From: Candidatus Altimarinota bacterium
Lineage (GTDB): Bacteria > Patescibacteriota > Gracilibacteria > UBA1369 > LOWO2-01-FULL-3
Assembly (NCBI GenBank): GCA_016763975.1
Contig: JAESSS010000006.1
Coordinates: forward strand, 1 to 34,339
Length of the DNA: 34,339 bases
Direction: 5' to 3'
In this document: positions 1-8,487 of the stretch, one piece after another
How positions within the stretch are numbered: the first letter of the stretch is position 1
Layout of the letters: the number at the start of each line of letters is the position of its first letter
Translations under genes and position numbers: made by a program
The notes under the pieces: generated by a model
Database searches by the model: none
What the model was told of the DNA's origin: nothing
Seen by the model: only the letters and a program-made list of their open reading frames with translations

Positions 1-2
1 CT

Positions 3-2408
3 ACCCAAAAGGCTCCTCCTGTGAAAACCGCTACCCAGAAAGCTCCTCCTAAAACTAAACCGAAAACCGCCAACCAAAAGGCTAAACCCAAAACTGCCAC
101 TCAGAAGGCTAAACCCAAAACCGCCACTCAGAAGGCTAAACCCAAAACTGCCACTCAGAAGGCTAAACCTAAAACTGCTACTCAGAAGGCTAAACCCAAA
201 ACTGCCACTCAGAAGGCTAAACCCAAAACCGCTACTCAGAAGGCTAAACCTAAAACTGCACCGGGAGAGATATACATAAAAGAATTTGGGGAAATGCATG
301 AGAAACTTAAGGGATTAGCGACAAGATTTGGTATTGATGAGATTTTTCTAGATGATCTTGATGATGTCGAGATTGATATAGCAGAAATACAACAGGGTGT
401 CATTGATCTTGAAAAAGCACTGAGTGGGCTTTCAAAAAAGGAGTTAGATTTTATTCCATTCCTTATACTGGGATATTCCACTGGGACATATGGGGAGCTA
501 GATGGAGATAATTTTGGTTTAGCTCTGAACATGAAAGGTGACATGGCCAAAGATTTATCGAATATGAAGGAGATGGTTGAGGAACTGTGGCTTGAGAAGA
601 TAAGACAATCTTTAAAGAAGCTAGCTGGGGAATTTAAATTAGAGCTTAAAATCGGTGAGTACCTTGATCTTGAATATATAAAAAGGGGGGCTAAGAATTT
701 AGAGGCAATTATTAGGGCAATCCCCGAGGAACAGTTAGTTGTATTGAGAGAGCATCATGTTGAAATATATCTCTCAGAGGACTCTCTCTATAGGAGAACA
801 CATGTCGTTTTGGACTGTCGTATGGATTACCATGAGATGGGTAGTGATTTGAAGAGGTATATTGCAAAGTTAGTGCCTTTCAAAGAATTCGGAGTGACAC
901 TGAAGAATAAGATGAAGGATAGCTTTGGTCTGGAACATATCGAGGTAAATGATTTGTTGATATCGGCAAATTTGGATAACATCAAAAAGGCAGGGGAGAA
1001 TCTCGAAAAGGCCTTGGCAAAATTGCCGAAAAACCAGTTCGATTTAGTGCAAAAGCATAATATTGCGATTAGTTTATCATTACGCGACCATGCAAATGGA
1101 CAATATGTTTATCTGAACTATGAGGGAGATGATGCCGAAATGCTTAGTGCTTTGCAGAAGTTAATTCCTGAAGCACTTGAATATGCGGCTCCGCAAAATA
1201 AGTTAAATGATTTACGCAAAGAATTCAACTTAGGGACGCTTTATATTGCTCGTAGTTTAGAAAAAGAGCATTGGAATAGTGCGGTTGATACTTTGGAATC
1301 GGTGTTAACTATACTTCCAGAAGAACAGTTAAGTGCCTTGAGAGAACATGACATAAATATTCATCTTTCAAGTAAGAATCATTATATGGGAGGGATGGCC
1401 CTTCAGCTGGACGGAACAAATTCATTTTGGGGAATGAGTAGGGATCTGCTTAATTTGATTCCTGATTCAAAAATAAAGGAAAATCCTGATGCCTCAACTA
1501 GGGAGAGAATCGAAGGGCTATCAAAGACGACCCTCATGTACAGTATTAGGTTTTTACCAAAAGATAAATATTACGAGGCTTTGTTGGAAAAGACTGAAGT
1601 AGAATTGAAAAAGGCTTTGTCTCCGAAGAATTTTACTAGGGAAGAAAGGGCAGTTCTTAGGGATAAGGAGCTTACTATCACTGGAAATAATCTAACAATA
1701 AATGTTCGTCACTATCTTATAGTGGGTTATCGCTCTGACGCAGAGCAAATGGTGAAAGATATCAAAGCTCGAATTTTGCAGCAGCAAATAAGGAAAAAGA
1801 TGGCGCCATTAAATAAAAACTATAGGAAAAAATATGCTCCTTTACGTATCTCTGTGTGGAGTGATGCTGATTATTCTACAAATATTGTGCAACAATTTAA
1901 AAATCTGGAGCCTATTCTAGATCAGCTGAAAAAAGAAGGTCTTTTTGTAGGAGCTTTACCACCACTTTTCATTAATAATACTGGTCCCTCGTGGAATTCA
2001 CTTTCAACTAATAAACAATTGATTATTTATCATGGAGACAGGCCGAGTGCTATTAGAAAAAGTATTATTGAGGGAATCACGCAATTCAGAATTATGAAGG
2101 AACTGGAGAAAATTGGAGAAGATTTTAATGGGAATAAGCATGGGATTTTCATGTGGAATAATGAGGCTTATGACTATAAGGCTGTAGAGAAACATCTACC
2201 AATGATCAAAGAAGCTCTCGGTAAAATAAAGGCCGATACTGAGCTATTTGAAAAAGTTAAAACATATCGAATCACTCTTCATGAAAAACCGGGGCGAAAA
2301 GTGAGCTGGGGCGAAACATCGGGCAAAAAAGAAAAGACTATATCAATCGACTATGCTGCAAGTGCAGATAAAATAGTTGAGGGCATACGTGCTTTGTTTG
2401 AGGGCTAG
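3..2408 (+). CDS. Repeat protein with Lys/Pro-rich tract and seven ~100-residue repeats, 5' partial
   Basis: I do not recognise this family. The frame stays open to the left edge: the first 20 bases read TQKAPP, the same repeat pattern, so the GTG at 21 is not a credible start and the gene is truncated by the window. Counting residues from that GTG, residues 1-80 are a basic low-complexity tract built on TATQKAKPK, resembling histone-H1-like or nucleic-acid-binding tails. Residues ~86-795 divide into seven tandem units of 95-105 residues (about 86-188, 190-288, 291-387, 393-488, 493-588, 592-690, 693-795). Each has a helical start, a central LP-(E/K)-(E/N)-Q-x3-L(R/V)(E/K)H-x-(I/V) motif (clearest in units 2, 3 and 4), a beta-like stretch and a closing helix. 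No membrane segment or signal is visible. It ends in TAG, overlapping the convergent mnmA stop. Binding to nucleic acid through the basic tract is inference. Confidence 0.8.
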   Translation, partial: TQKAPPVKTATQKAPPKTKPKTANQKAKPKTATQKAKPKTATQKAKPKTATQKAKPKTATQKAKPKTATQKAKPKTATQKAKPKTAPGEIYIKEFGEMHEKLKGLATRFGIDEIFLDDLDDVEIDIAEIQQGVIDLEKALSGLSKKELDFIPFLILGYSTGTYGELDGDNFGLALNMKGDMAKDLSNMKEMVEELWLEKIRQSLKKLAGEFKLELKIGEYLDLEYIKRGAKNLEAIIRAIPEEQLVVLREHHVEIYLSEDSLYRRTHVVLDCRMDYHEMGSDLKRYIAKLVPFKEFGVTLKNKMKDSFGLEHIEVNDLLISANLDNIKKAGENLEKALAKLPKNQFDLVQKHNIAISLSLRDHANGQYVYLNYEGDDAEMLSALQKLIPEALEYAAPQNKLNDLRKEFNLGTLYIARSLEKEHWNSAVDTLESVLTILPEEQLSALREHDINIHLSSKNHYMGGMALQLDGTNSFWGMSRDLLNLIPDSKIKENPDASTRERIEGLSKTTLMYSIRFLPKDKYYEALLEKTEVELKKALSPKNFTREERAVLRDKELTITGNNLTINVRHYLIVGYRSDAEQMVKDIKARILQQQIRKKMAPLNKNYRKKYAPLRISVWSDADYSTNIVQQFKNLEPILDQLKKEGLFVGALPPLFINNTGPSWNSLSTNKQLIIYHGDRPSAIRKSIIEGITQFRIMKELEKIGEDFNGNKHGIFMWNNEAYDYKAVEKHLPMIKEALGKIKADTELFEKVKTYRITLHEKPGRKVSWGETSGKKEKTISIDYAASADKIVEGIRALFEG
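66..254 (+). repeat. 27-bp in-frame tandem repeat (7 units)
   Basis: Seven consecutive 27-base units encode TANQKAKPK once and then TATQKAKPK six times, with only synonymous differences between units (for example act/acc and aaa/aac). Related degenerate units extend to the left edge. Such arrays usually vary in copy number between strains by slippage; that is inference here. Confidence 0.95.
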
Positions 2409-3445
2409 ACGATCATTCCTGATCCGAGGCAGATGTCTCCATCGTAGAAGACAGCGAATTGGCCGGAAGCGATTCCTTGGTCGGAGGCGGCGAGCTTGAT
2501 GGTGTTTGTGCTGAAGTCGCACTGGGCTTGGTGGAATTCTGGGCCGTGGCGGAGTTTTAGTTTTAGTTGTGATTTTTCTGGGGGGTGGCCGGCGAACCAA
2601 TTTAGATTTGTGACTTGGAGGGTGTCGCGGGTTTTTTCGTGGTAGTGGGTTGAGATGTATACGATGTTTTTGGCGCAGTCTTTTCGTACGACGTACCAAG
2701 GGCCGTGGGAGAGGTTTATGCCTTTGCGTTGGCCGACGGTGTGGAACCAGAAACCTTTGTGTTCTCCCCATTTTTTGCCGGTTCCTTCTTCGATCAAGTC
2801 CCCTTTTCGCTCTCCGAGGTAGTGTTCGAGGAATTCGTTGTATTTGAATTTGCCGAGGAAGCAGATTCCTTGTGAATCTTTGCGGGATTTGTTTGGGAGG
2901 TCGTATTGTTCAGCCAGTTTGCGTACTTCTTCTTTGGGGAGGTGGCCGATGGGAAAAATGATTTTGGCCAATTGTTTTTGTGAGAGGCGTGAAAGGAAGT
3001 AAGTTTGGTCTTTTACCGGATCTGGGGCTTGTTTGAGATAATGGATGCCGTCTTTTTCGTATGTTTGGGCGTAGTGGCCGGAGGCGATTTTGTCAAAATT
3101 GCCTTCGGATATTTTGTCGAAGAAGAGGCCGAATTTTACGTGATTGTTGCACATAATATCTGGATTTGGGGTTCTACCCTCCTTTACTTCTTGGATTGTG
3201 TATGCGACGACAGTGTCGAAGTATTCCTTTTGCATAGGGATAATCTCCAGTGGAATCTGACTAGTCGTACAAATTTCTTGCACGTACTTTAGGTCTTCTT
3301 CCCAAGGACATGATCCGAGAAAAGCGAGTTCGTCTTCCAGCCAAATTTTCAGATAAAAAGCGGTGACATCGTGGCCCTGATCTTGTAGAAGTTTAAGAGC
3401 CACTGAAGAATCTACTCCGCCTGAAAGTAATACTGCAATTTTCAT
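2405..3445 (-). CDS. mnmA: tRNA-specific 2-thiouridylase MnmA
   Basis: MnmA thiolates uridine 34 in the anticodons of tRNA-Lys, -Glu and -Gln, using ATP and persulfide sulfur delivered by a relay. The protein is 346 residues, a normal length. The PP-loop SGGVDSS is at residues 8-14. The two catalytic cysteines are visible as C99 (NPDIMCN) and C195 (GICFLG). SGHYAQ (~122-127) and the C-terminal FYDGDICLGSG are family signatures. Its ATG overlaps the upstream malic enzyme stop as ATGA, so it is the last gene of a purA-maeB-mnmA unit. Its TAG stop overlaps the convergent repeat-protein gene, leaving no room for a separate terminator. No sulfur donor (IscS) is seen in the window. Confidence 0.95.
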   Translation of the reverse strand: MKIAVLLSGGVDSSVALKLLQDQGHDVTAFYLKIWLEDELAFLGSCPWEEDLKYVQEICTTSQIPLEIIPMQKEYFDTVVAYTIQEVKEGRTPNPDIMCNNHVKFGLFFDKISEGNFDKIASGHYAQTYEKDGIHYLKQAPDPVKDQTYFLSRLSQKQLAKIIFPIGHLPKEEVRKLAEQYDLPNKSRKDSQGICFLGKFKYNEFLEHYLGERKGDLIEEGTGKKWGEHKGFWFHTVGQRKGINLSHGPWYVVRKDCAKNIVYISTHYHEKTRDTLQVTNLNWFAGHPPEKSQLKLKLRHGPEFHQAQCDFSTNTIKLAASDQGIASGQFAVFYDGDICLGSGMIV

Positions 3446-4740
3446 GAGTTCCAGTTTTGAATCACTGTTTGAAGGACTTCGTTTTCGTATTCGTCGAGGT
3501 CTGGGATTTGGATTTGGGCGACTCCTGACTTCATTGCGGCTTCGGCCACTCTGCGAGCGACGCGGGGCACAACTCTGAGGTCGAATTGTTTGGGGATGAT
3601 GTAGTTTTCTGAAAATGTGAATTCTTCTCCGGGATAAGCGTTTTGCAGGATCTCGAGGACTTTGTCGGTTGGTGCTTCGTGAGTGAGTGAGGCGAGGGCT
3701 TCGGAAGCGGCGCGTTTCATTTCGTCGTTTACTGTTGTGGCGCGAGTGTCGAGGGTTCCGCGGAAGATGCCGGGAAAGCCGAGAGAGTTGTTTACTTGAT
3801 TTGGAAAGTCGCTGCGTCCTGTGCCGACGACACGAGCGCCAGCGGCCAGTGCTATGTCAGGCATGATTTCTGGTACAGGATTGGCGACAGCGAGGATGAT
3901 GGCGTCTGAGTTCATTGATTTGACCATCTCTGGAGTGACAAGATTGGCCACTGAGATTCCGATGAAGACGTCTTTGTCTTTGATCACTTCTGCTAGAAGC
4001 ATTGTGTCCCCTGTTTGGGCGAATTGTGCTTTGTATGGATTTACGTTTTCGCGGTTTTCTGTGACGAGACCACGGCTATCACAAAGGAAGATGTTTTCTT
4101 TTGGTACTCCGAATGTGAGGAGCATTTTGGCTGTGGCGATTCCGGCAGCTCCTGCTCCGTTCATACAGATTGTTACTGTGCTGAAGTCTTTGTTGGTGAT
4201 TTTGAGGGCGTTTTTTATTCCTGCTGTGAGAATGACTGCTGTGCCGAATTGGTCGTCGTGAAATACTGGGATTGGCATTAGTGCGTCGAGTTTTTCTTGT
4301 AGTTCGAAACAACGAGGGGCTTTGATGTCTTCTAAATTGATGCCGCCAAATGTTGGGGCCAGTGGGGCGATGGCTTGGATGTAGGCTTCGATACTGTCTT
4401 GTTGTTCGATGCAGATTGGGAATGCGTCGATGTTGGCGAATTTTTTGAATAACACTGCTTTGCCTTCCATTACTGGGAGGGAGGCTGCGGGACCGATGTC
4501 GCCGAGACCCAAAACAGCTGAACCATCAGTGACGATGGCGACGTTGTTGGCTTTGCCGGTGTATTTGTAAACGTCTTCGGGGTTTTTGGCGATTGCCTCA
4601 CATGGCTTCCCTACTCCGGGGGTATAAGTGAGACTGAGTTCTTCTTGGGTGCTGACGGATTTGGAAGATTGTACGCTAAGTTTGCCGGCTGGAGCCGATG
4701 AGTGGTAATCCAATGCTTGCTGTGTGATATCTTCAGACAT
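3442..4740 (-). CDS. NAD(P)-dependent malic enzyme
   Basis: Oxidatively decarboxylates malate to pyruvate with reduction of NAD(P), in the cytoplasm. The 432-residue length matches the short bacterial form, without the phosphotransacetylase-like tail of MaeB. Visible motifs are YTPGV (39-43, with the catalytic Tyr), [13 protein letters not shown] (71-83), the MEGKAVLFK lysine (K94), [10 protein letters not shown] (137-146), the metal site HDDQ (161-164), the Rossmann glycines NGAGAAGIA (194-202) and NPVPEI. After HDDQ the usual His is replaced by Phe (DDQFGTA rather than DDQHGTA). The ATG follows the purA TAA with no gap, and the TGA overlaps the mnmA start, so the three genes are translationally coupled. 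Cofactor preference cannot be read with confidence. Confidence 0.93.
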   Translation of the reverse strand: MSEDITQQALDYHSSAPAGKLSVQSSKSVSTQEELSLTYTPGVGKPCEAIAKNPEDVYKYTGKANNVAIVTDGSAVLGLGDIGPAASLPVMEGKAVLFKKFANIDAFPICIEQQDSIEAYIQAIAPLAPTFGGINLEDIKAPRCFELQEKLDALMPIPVFHDDQFGTAVILTAGIKNALKITNKDFSTVTICMNGAGAAGIATAKMLLTFGVPKENIFLCDSRGLVTENRENVNPYKAQFAQTGDTMLLAEVIKDKDVFIGISVANLVTPEMVKSMNSDAIILAVANPVPEIMPDIALAAGARVVGTGRSDFPNQVNNSLGFPGIFRGTLDTRATTVNDEMKRAASEALASLTHEAPTDKVLEILQNAYPGEEFTFSENYIIPKQFDLRVVPRVARRVAEAAMKSGVAQIQIPDLDEYENEVLQTVIQNWNS

Positions 4741-6144
4741 TTATGGAAGTTTTACGTATTGTTCACGTTCTGGGCCGACACCGATGCCGATCATTTTGCA
4801 GCCACAAAATTCGCCGATACGATCTAGATATTTGATAAGAGATTCCGGTAATTCGCTGTGATCTTTCATTGCTGTGAGGTCTTCTGAAAAACTGTCGAGG
4901 TTTTCGCGCAGACATTTCACTCTGTAGTAAGGATCTACTGATCCGGGAACGTAATCGATTTCTGTGCCGTCGAGGTCGTAAGAGATCACGAGGGGTAGTT
5001 TGTTTAGTTTGGTTTCGGAATAATGTTGGAGGATGTCGCATTTTGTGATGAAAAGTTCGTCGACACCATTCATTCTGATAGCGTATTTCAATTGTACGAG
5101 GTCGAGAGATCCGATGCGGCGTGGACGAGTGGAAACTGTGCCGTATTCTCCTGAGTAAATGCGCATAGCTTTGCCCATTTCGAATTCGTCTTCGGAAACG
5201 ATTAGAGCTGCGATGTCGGATTCTTTTTCTACTTGGCGACCAAATTTTGGTGAGCCGTCTTCGTTTGATTCTAATGTGTATTCTTCGGATTGCATTCCAC
5301 CGTATTCAGAGGCGAATGGGCCGTGGCCGACGCGGGACATTACTGCTTTGGCGACGCCGATAGTTTTGCGGTGGTAATTTGGGGAGAGGTCTCCTCCGAA
5401 GTAGGCGGCGGCGGCCACAGTGTTGGACGAAGTTACAAAAGGAACGGATCCTTTGGCCACGTCGAGCATTACTGCTTGGGCGCCTTCGAAAAGAACGCTC
5501 TTTCCGCTTTCAACCTGTTTTTGGATATAAAGAGTGTCGAGTTCGACGAATTGTTTGAGGTATTCGAATGCTTCTTTGATGGCGTTCATATCTGCTTTTG
5601 GCTCTAGGTTGTAGAGTTTTGATGTTGCTGTGAGGTTTTTTTCGATGATTGCGAAGTACTTGTCAGCGTCATCCACGAGGTCCCCTATTCGTACGTTGAC
5701 TAGTCGGTCTTCGAGCATGCGATAAGCACGATCTGCGTAACATGGACCGATACCGTTTTTGGTTGTGCCAATGTTTTTGCCCATGGCCTCGTCCATCAAA
5801 ATATGGTGAGGTTGTACGACTGAAGCTTGAGATGAAATCTTCAAACGTCCTTTAAGAGTGATACCCATGGCTTCAATCTTTTTGATTTCGGCTGTGGTTT
5901 TTTCAATATTAATTACACATCCAGTTCCGATGTAGAGGATTTTGTCTGGATAAAAAATAGCTGAAGGGATTTGGTTCAAGGCAACTTTGCCCCCTTCTTT
6001 GGTCTCAACTGTGTGGCCAGCGTTTGCTCCACCATTAAAACGAGCGATAATGTCATATTGGTCAGCGATCATGTCCACGACACGCGCTTTGCCTTCATCA
6101 CCATATTGGAGCCCAACTAATACGTCTGCGTAACCACTATTCAT
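4741..6144 (-). CDS. purA: Adenylosuccinate synthetase PurA, divergent
   Basis: PurA joins IMP and aspartate, driven by GTP, to form adenylosuccinate, the first step from IMP to AMP. The 467-residue protein is longer than the usual ~430. It has the N-terminal loop GDEGKARVVD (D16 as catalytic Asp), NGGANAGHTV (catalytic His44), GIGPCYADRA, FVTSSNT and the C-terminal STRPRRIGSLD and ITKCDIL signatures. The loop normally reads GDEGKGK; here Ala-Arg replaces Gly-Lys. No purB or other purine gene is nearby, so a salvage role is plausible, as in reduced genomes. It is first in the purA-maeB-mnmA unit and diverges from a lipoprotein gene across 50 bases. No Shine-Dalgarno sequence is visible. Confidence 0.9.
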   Translation of the reverse strand: MNSGYADVLVGLQYGDEGKARVVDMIADQYDIIARFNGGANAGHTVETKEGGKVALNQIPSAIFYPDKILYIGTGCVINIEKTTAEIKKIEAMGITLKGRLKISSQASVVQPHHILMDEAMGKNIGTTKNGIGPCYADRAYRMLEDRLVNVRIGDLVDDADKYFAIIEKNLTATSKLYNLEPKADMNAIKEAFEYLKQFVELDTLYIQKQVESGKSVLFEGAQAVMLDVAKGSVPFVTSSNTVAAAAYFGGDLSPNYHRKTIGVAKAVMSRVGHGPFASEYGGMQSEEYTLESNEDGSPKFGRQVEKESDIAALIVSEDEFEMGKAMRIYSGEYGTVSTRPRRIGSLDLVQLKYAIRMNGVDELFITKCDILQHYSETKLNKLPLVISYDLDGTEIDYVPGSVDPYYRVKCLRENLDSFSEDLTAMKDHSELPESLIKYLDRIGEFCGCKMIGIGVGPEREQYVKLP

Positions 6145-6170
6145 GTGTGAAATTTATCCTATTTCTCAAT

Positions 6171-6188
6171 ATTGATCAATGCTAGAAT
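6171..6188 (+). promoter_or_regulatory. Extended -10 (TGCTAGAAT) and palindrome before the lipoprotein gene
   Basis: TGCTAGAAT at 6180-6188 fits an extended -10 element. With the usual 6-7 base spacing, transcription would start at or next to the ATG at 6195, predicting a leaderless mRNA; there is no ribosome binding site. The adjacent perfect palindrome ATTGATCAAT (6171-6180) lies between the divergent starts and could be an operator. No good -35 is seen. Confidence 0.45.
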
Positions 6189-6194
6189 TCCTTT

Positions 6195-6995
6195 ATGAAG
6201 AAAACTCTGACAATGCTGGCGATATTGCTTTTGGGCGCTTGCTCTAGCCCTGTTGATGACATGGCTGAGGTGAGACAGTTGGTTTATGCGGAATTCATTG
6301 CTGAGGATTTCAAAAATGGTGATGCGGTGGGAGGTAATGTTTTGGGGGTTTATGCTTTTGAAGAAGACTATATCGCTGAAGTGGTGATTTTTCATAAAGA
6401 TCAGTCGGCAACTTTTTATGAATATGAAATTGAGGTGCAAAATTTGGAAATTATGAAGAAAGAAGTTTTGTCTGAGCAGGTTTTGGAATTTGAAGAGACT
6501 GTTGTGGTAGATAGTATTAGCGGATTTGGGCATGAGGCTTTGGTTGAAAAAAGTGTGATCCCTGTGATTTTCACAAGTCCTGAAGGTTATGATATTCCCG
6601 CTTTTGTGGGGCGTTATGATTTGGTGGTGGATGGAGTTGTGGCGGATTTTTCATTCGATCCTTTTTCTACTAATTTACCTTTCGACCTGAAAGGATTTGC
6701 TGATGGTGGGCGTTATTTGGAATTTTTCAAACAAGACTTGGGACGACTTTATGATATTTATGATTTGCAAAATGGCTTAGCGGAAATTGAATTGGCTGGA
6801 ATATATGCGAAAAGTTCCTTTGAAGATGGAACAATATTTTATTGTTTGGAAAATGGAATAAGTTCAGTCTTTGAAGAGATTGGCTGGAAGTTAAAAGATC
6901 AGCTATTTTTGAATCCTATAGAGTTGAATAGCTTGGAAGGTGACGCTTTCTGGGCTTTGGCAGATAGCTATCGGGGAGACTGTGTTAAGCAATGA
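6195..6995 (+). CDS. Predicted lipoprotein of unknown function
   Basis: A 266-residue protein with a lipoprotein signal: MKK, a hydrophobic stretch, and lipobox LGAC with the lipid-anchored Cys at residue 16. The mature part is acidic with alternating beta-like and helical stretches and has no further membrane segment. I do not recognise a family. It should be tethered to the outer face of the cytoplasmic membrane. It is transcribed alone, divergent from purA, and its last 11 bases overlap the convergent ZIP-like gene. The TGA stop argues against UGA recoding in this organism. Confidence 0.8.
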   Translation: MKKTLTMLAILLLGACSSPVDDMAEVRQLVYAEFIAEDFKNGDAVGGNVLGVYAFEEDYIAEVVIFHKDQSATFYEYEIEVQNLEIMKKEVLSEQVLEFEETVVVDSISGFGHEALVEKSVIPVIFTSPEGYDIPAFVGRYDLVVDGVVADFSFDPFSTNLPFDLKGFADGGRYLEFFKQDLGRLYDIYDLQNGLAEIELAGIYAKSSFEDGTIFYCLENGISSVFEEIGWKLKDQLFLNPIELNSLEGDAFWALADSYRGDCVKQ

Positions 6996-7686
6996 AATTT
7001 ATAAGGAAGATCGAGGTCATTGATAAAAATCCAATTGAAAAGAATAGCGGTCTAATGCGTTGCTCCTGTGGAAGCACTATTTCTCGTACCATAAAATATG
7101 TCAGTGCCCCTCCAAAGATTGTGAGGATGGCAGCATTAATGACATCTGGGATGGGAAGATAAAAAGCTGCGGCAAAGCCGTAAAATGGAGAAAGTGATAA
7201 TAGTATGCGTTTAATTTGGGCTCTGTGTCCCCCTTCCTGAACGATGTGAAAAGATATTTCGCGAATAAAATCATAGGAACTAATAACTAAAAGGAAAATT
7301 ATTTCTTTAAAAAGAGTGGGCTGAGGATTGTTGATAGCGATCATTCCCACAACAAAACCGGAAAAAAATGAAATCCCTTTAAGCAAACGGGAAAGCTCCA
7401 TTTTCTTTTTGCCCTCTTTAATATGATTATGTACATGCTGCTCGATAAACATCAGTATCACGAAGGAAAGTGGCAATAGCAGCACGAGGAGGTTGTTGAT
7501 GCTGTGGATCTCGGTATAGATGTCGTTTAGTAGTTCAGCAAAAATTGTGACGATACTCGCTCCAACAATAAAAGAAATTAAATGGGTGCCGTATTTTGAG
7601 GAAGAAAGGCATATTTCGTGCTCAATATATTTCACAACAGCAACGATAATAATGAAGACTATGATGGCGATTAGAATGGGATCCAT
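6985..7686 (-). CDS. ZIP-like multi-spanning membrane protein lacking metal-ligand motifs
   Basis: A 233-residue protein with about eight hydrophobic segments. Its layout matches the neighbouring ZIP transporter segment by segment: FIVGASIVTIFAELL against FSAGALFGDAFFHLLPE, FIEQHVHNH against the His loop after segment 3, GGALTYFMVREIVLP against AGNFIYIAGADLIPE. Where the transporter has HNFLDG (segment 4) and HEIPQE (segment 5), this protein has SGFVVG and DFIREIS, so the metal-binding residues are gone. It is divergent from the ZIP gene across 45 bases. I infer a degenerate or repurposed ZIP paralogue, possibly a regulatory partner. The family call rests on pattern comparison only. Confidence 0.6.
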   Translation of the reverse strand: MDPILIAIIVFIIIVAVVKYIEHEICLSSSKYGTHLISFIVGASIVTIFAELLNDIYTEIHSINNLLVLLLPLSFVILMFIEQHVHNHIKEGKKKMELSRLLKGISFFSGFVVGMIAINNPQPTLFKEIIFLLVISSYDFIREISFHIVQEGGHRAQIKRILLSLSPFYGFAAAFYLPIPDVINAAILTIFGGALTYFMVREIVLPQEQRIRPLFFSIGFLSMTSIFLINFIA

Positions 7687-7731
7687 GAATTGCAGTTTGG
7701 AATTTCATTCAATCTATCATATATTCAGCTC

Positions 7732-8487
7732 ATGGAAAATATTTGGCTATATGCTTTAGGCTCGGTTGGATTGGTAAGTTTAGTCTCTTTTGTAGGAGTG
7801 CTGACACTTTCTATCAAATCTAAGAGTTTGGAGAGTGTGCTGATTTATATGATTAGCTTTTCGGCCGGTGCTTTGTTTGGTGATGCATTTTTTCATTTAT
7901 TGCCGGAGGTTGTGGAGCAAGTTGGTTTTAGCCAAGCTGTATCCTTTTATATACTGGCGGGAATAATGTTTTCTTTGATTGTGGAAAAAGTGATTCACTG
8001 GAGGCATTGTCACCACCCTACTACTGATTCTCATCAGCATCCTTTTGCACTGATGAATTTGGTCGGTGATGCTGTACATAATTTCCTAGACGGATTAATT
8101 ATCGGTGCAGCGTATTTGATTAGTATTCCTGTGGGGATAGCGACTACTGTTGCTGTTATTTTGCATGAAATTCCTCAGGAGATTGGTGATTTCGGGGTGT
8201 TGTTGCATGCGGGTTATTCGAAGAAAAAAGCTCTTTTCCTAAACTTTGTGATTTCTTTGTTTGCTTTGATGGGAGTGTTGATTGCCCTGTTGATTGGTTC
8301 AAATGTGGAGGGCTTGGTGGTGTTCTTAGTTCCGTTTGCTGCAGGAAACTTCATCTATATTGCGGGAGCTGATCTGATTCCAGAAATGCATGCTCAAACT
8401 GCAACCAGCAAAGCTTTCGTACAATTTATAACTTTCGCTCTCGGAGTGGGAGCGATGTATTTGCTACTCTTTGTGGAATTCGTTTAA
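7732..8487 (+). CDS. ZIP family divalent metal transporter
   Basis: ZIP proteins carry zinc or other divalent metals into the cytoplasm. The 251-residue protein has eight predicted membrane segments, the His-rich loop HWRHCHHPTTDSHQHP after segment 3, HNFLDGLIIG in segment 4 and HEIPQEIGDF in segment 5, which form the binuclear metal centre. I chose the ATG at 7732 over a TTG at 7690 because it places the first membrane segment at the N-terminus and leaves promoter space before the divergent gene. No Shine-Dalgarno sequence is evident. The last 4 bases overlap the convergent pilin gene. Metal preference (Zn, Fe, Mn) cannot be told. Confidence 0.9.
   Translation: MENIWLYALGSVGLVSLVSFVGVLTLSIKSKSLESVLIYMISFSAGALFGDAFFHLLPEVVEQVGFSQAVSFYILAGIMFSLIVEKVIHWRHCHHPTTDSHQHPFALMNLVGDAVHNFLDGLIIGAAYLISIPVGIATTVAVILHEIPQEIGDFGVLLHAGYSKKKALFLNFVISLFALMGVLIALLIGSNVEGLVVFLVPFAAGNFIYIAGADLIPEMHAQTATSKAFVQFITFALGVGAMYLLLFVEFV

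Noticed and set aside
21-23. GTG as the start of the left-edge gene
   Set aside because: The frame and the TQKAPP repeat pattern continue to the window edge, and no leader or ribosome site precedes the GTG; the gene is 5' partial.
66-254. CRISPR-like array
   Set aside because: The 27-base units are directly adjacent with no spacers, are in frame, and differ only at synonymous positions except one unit.
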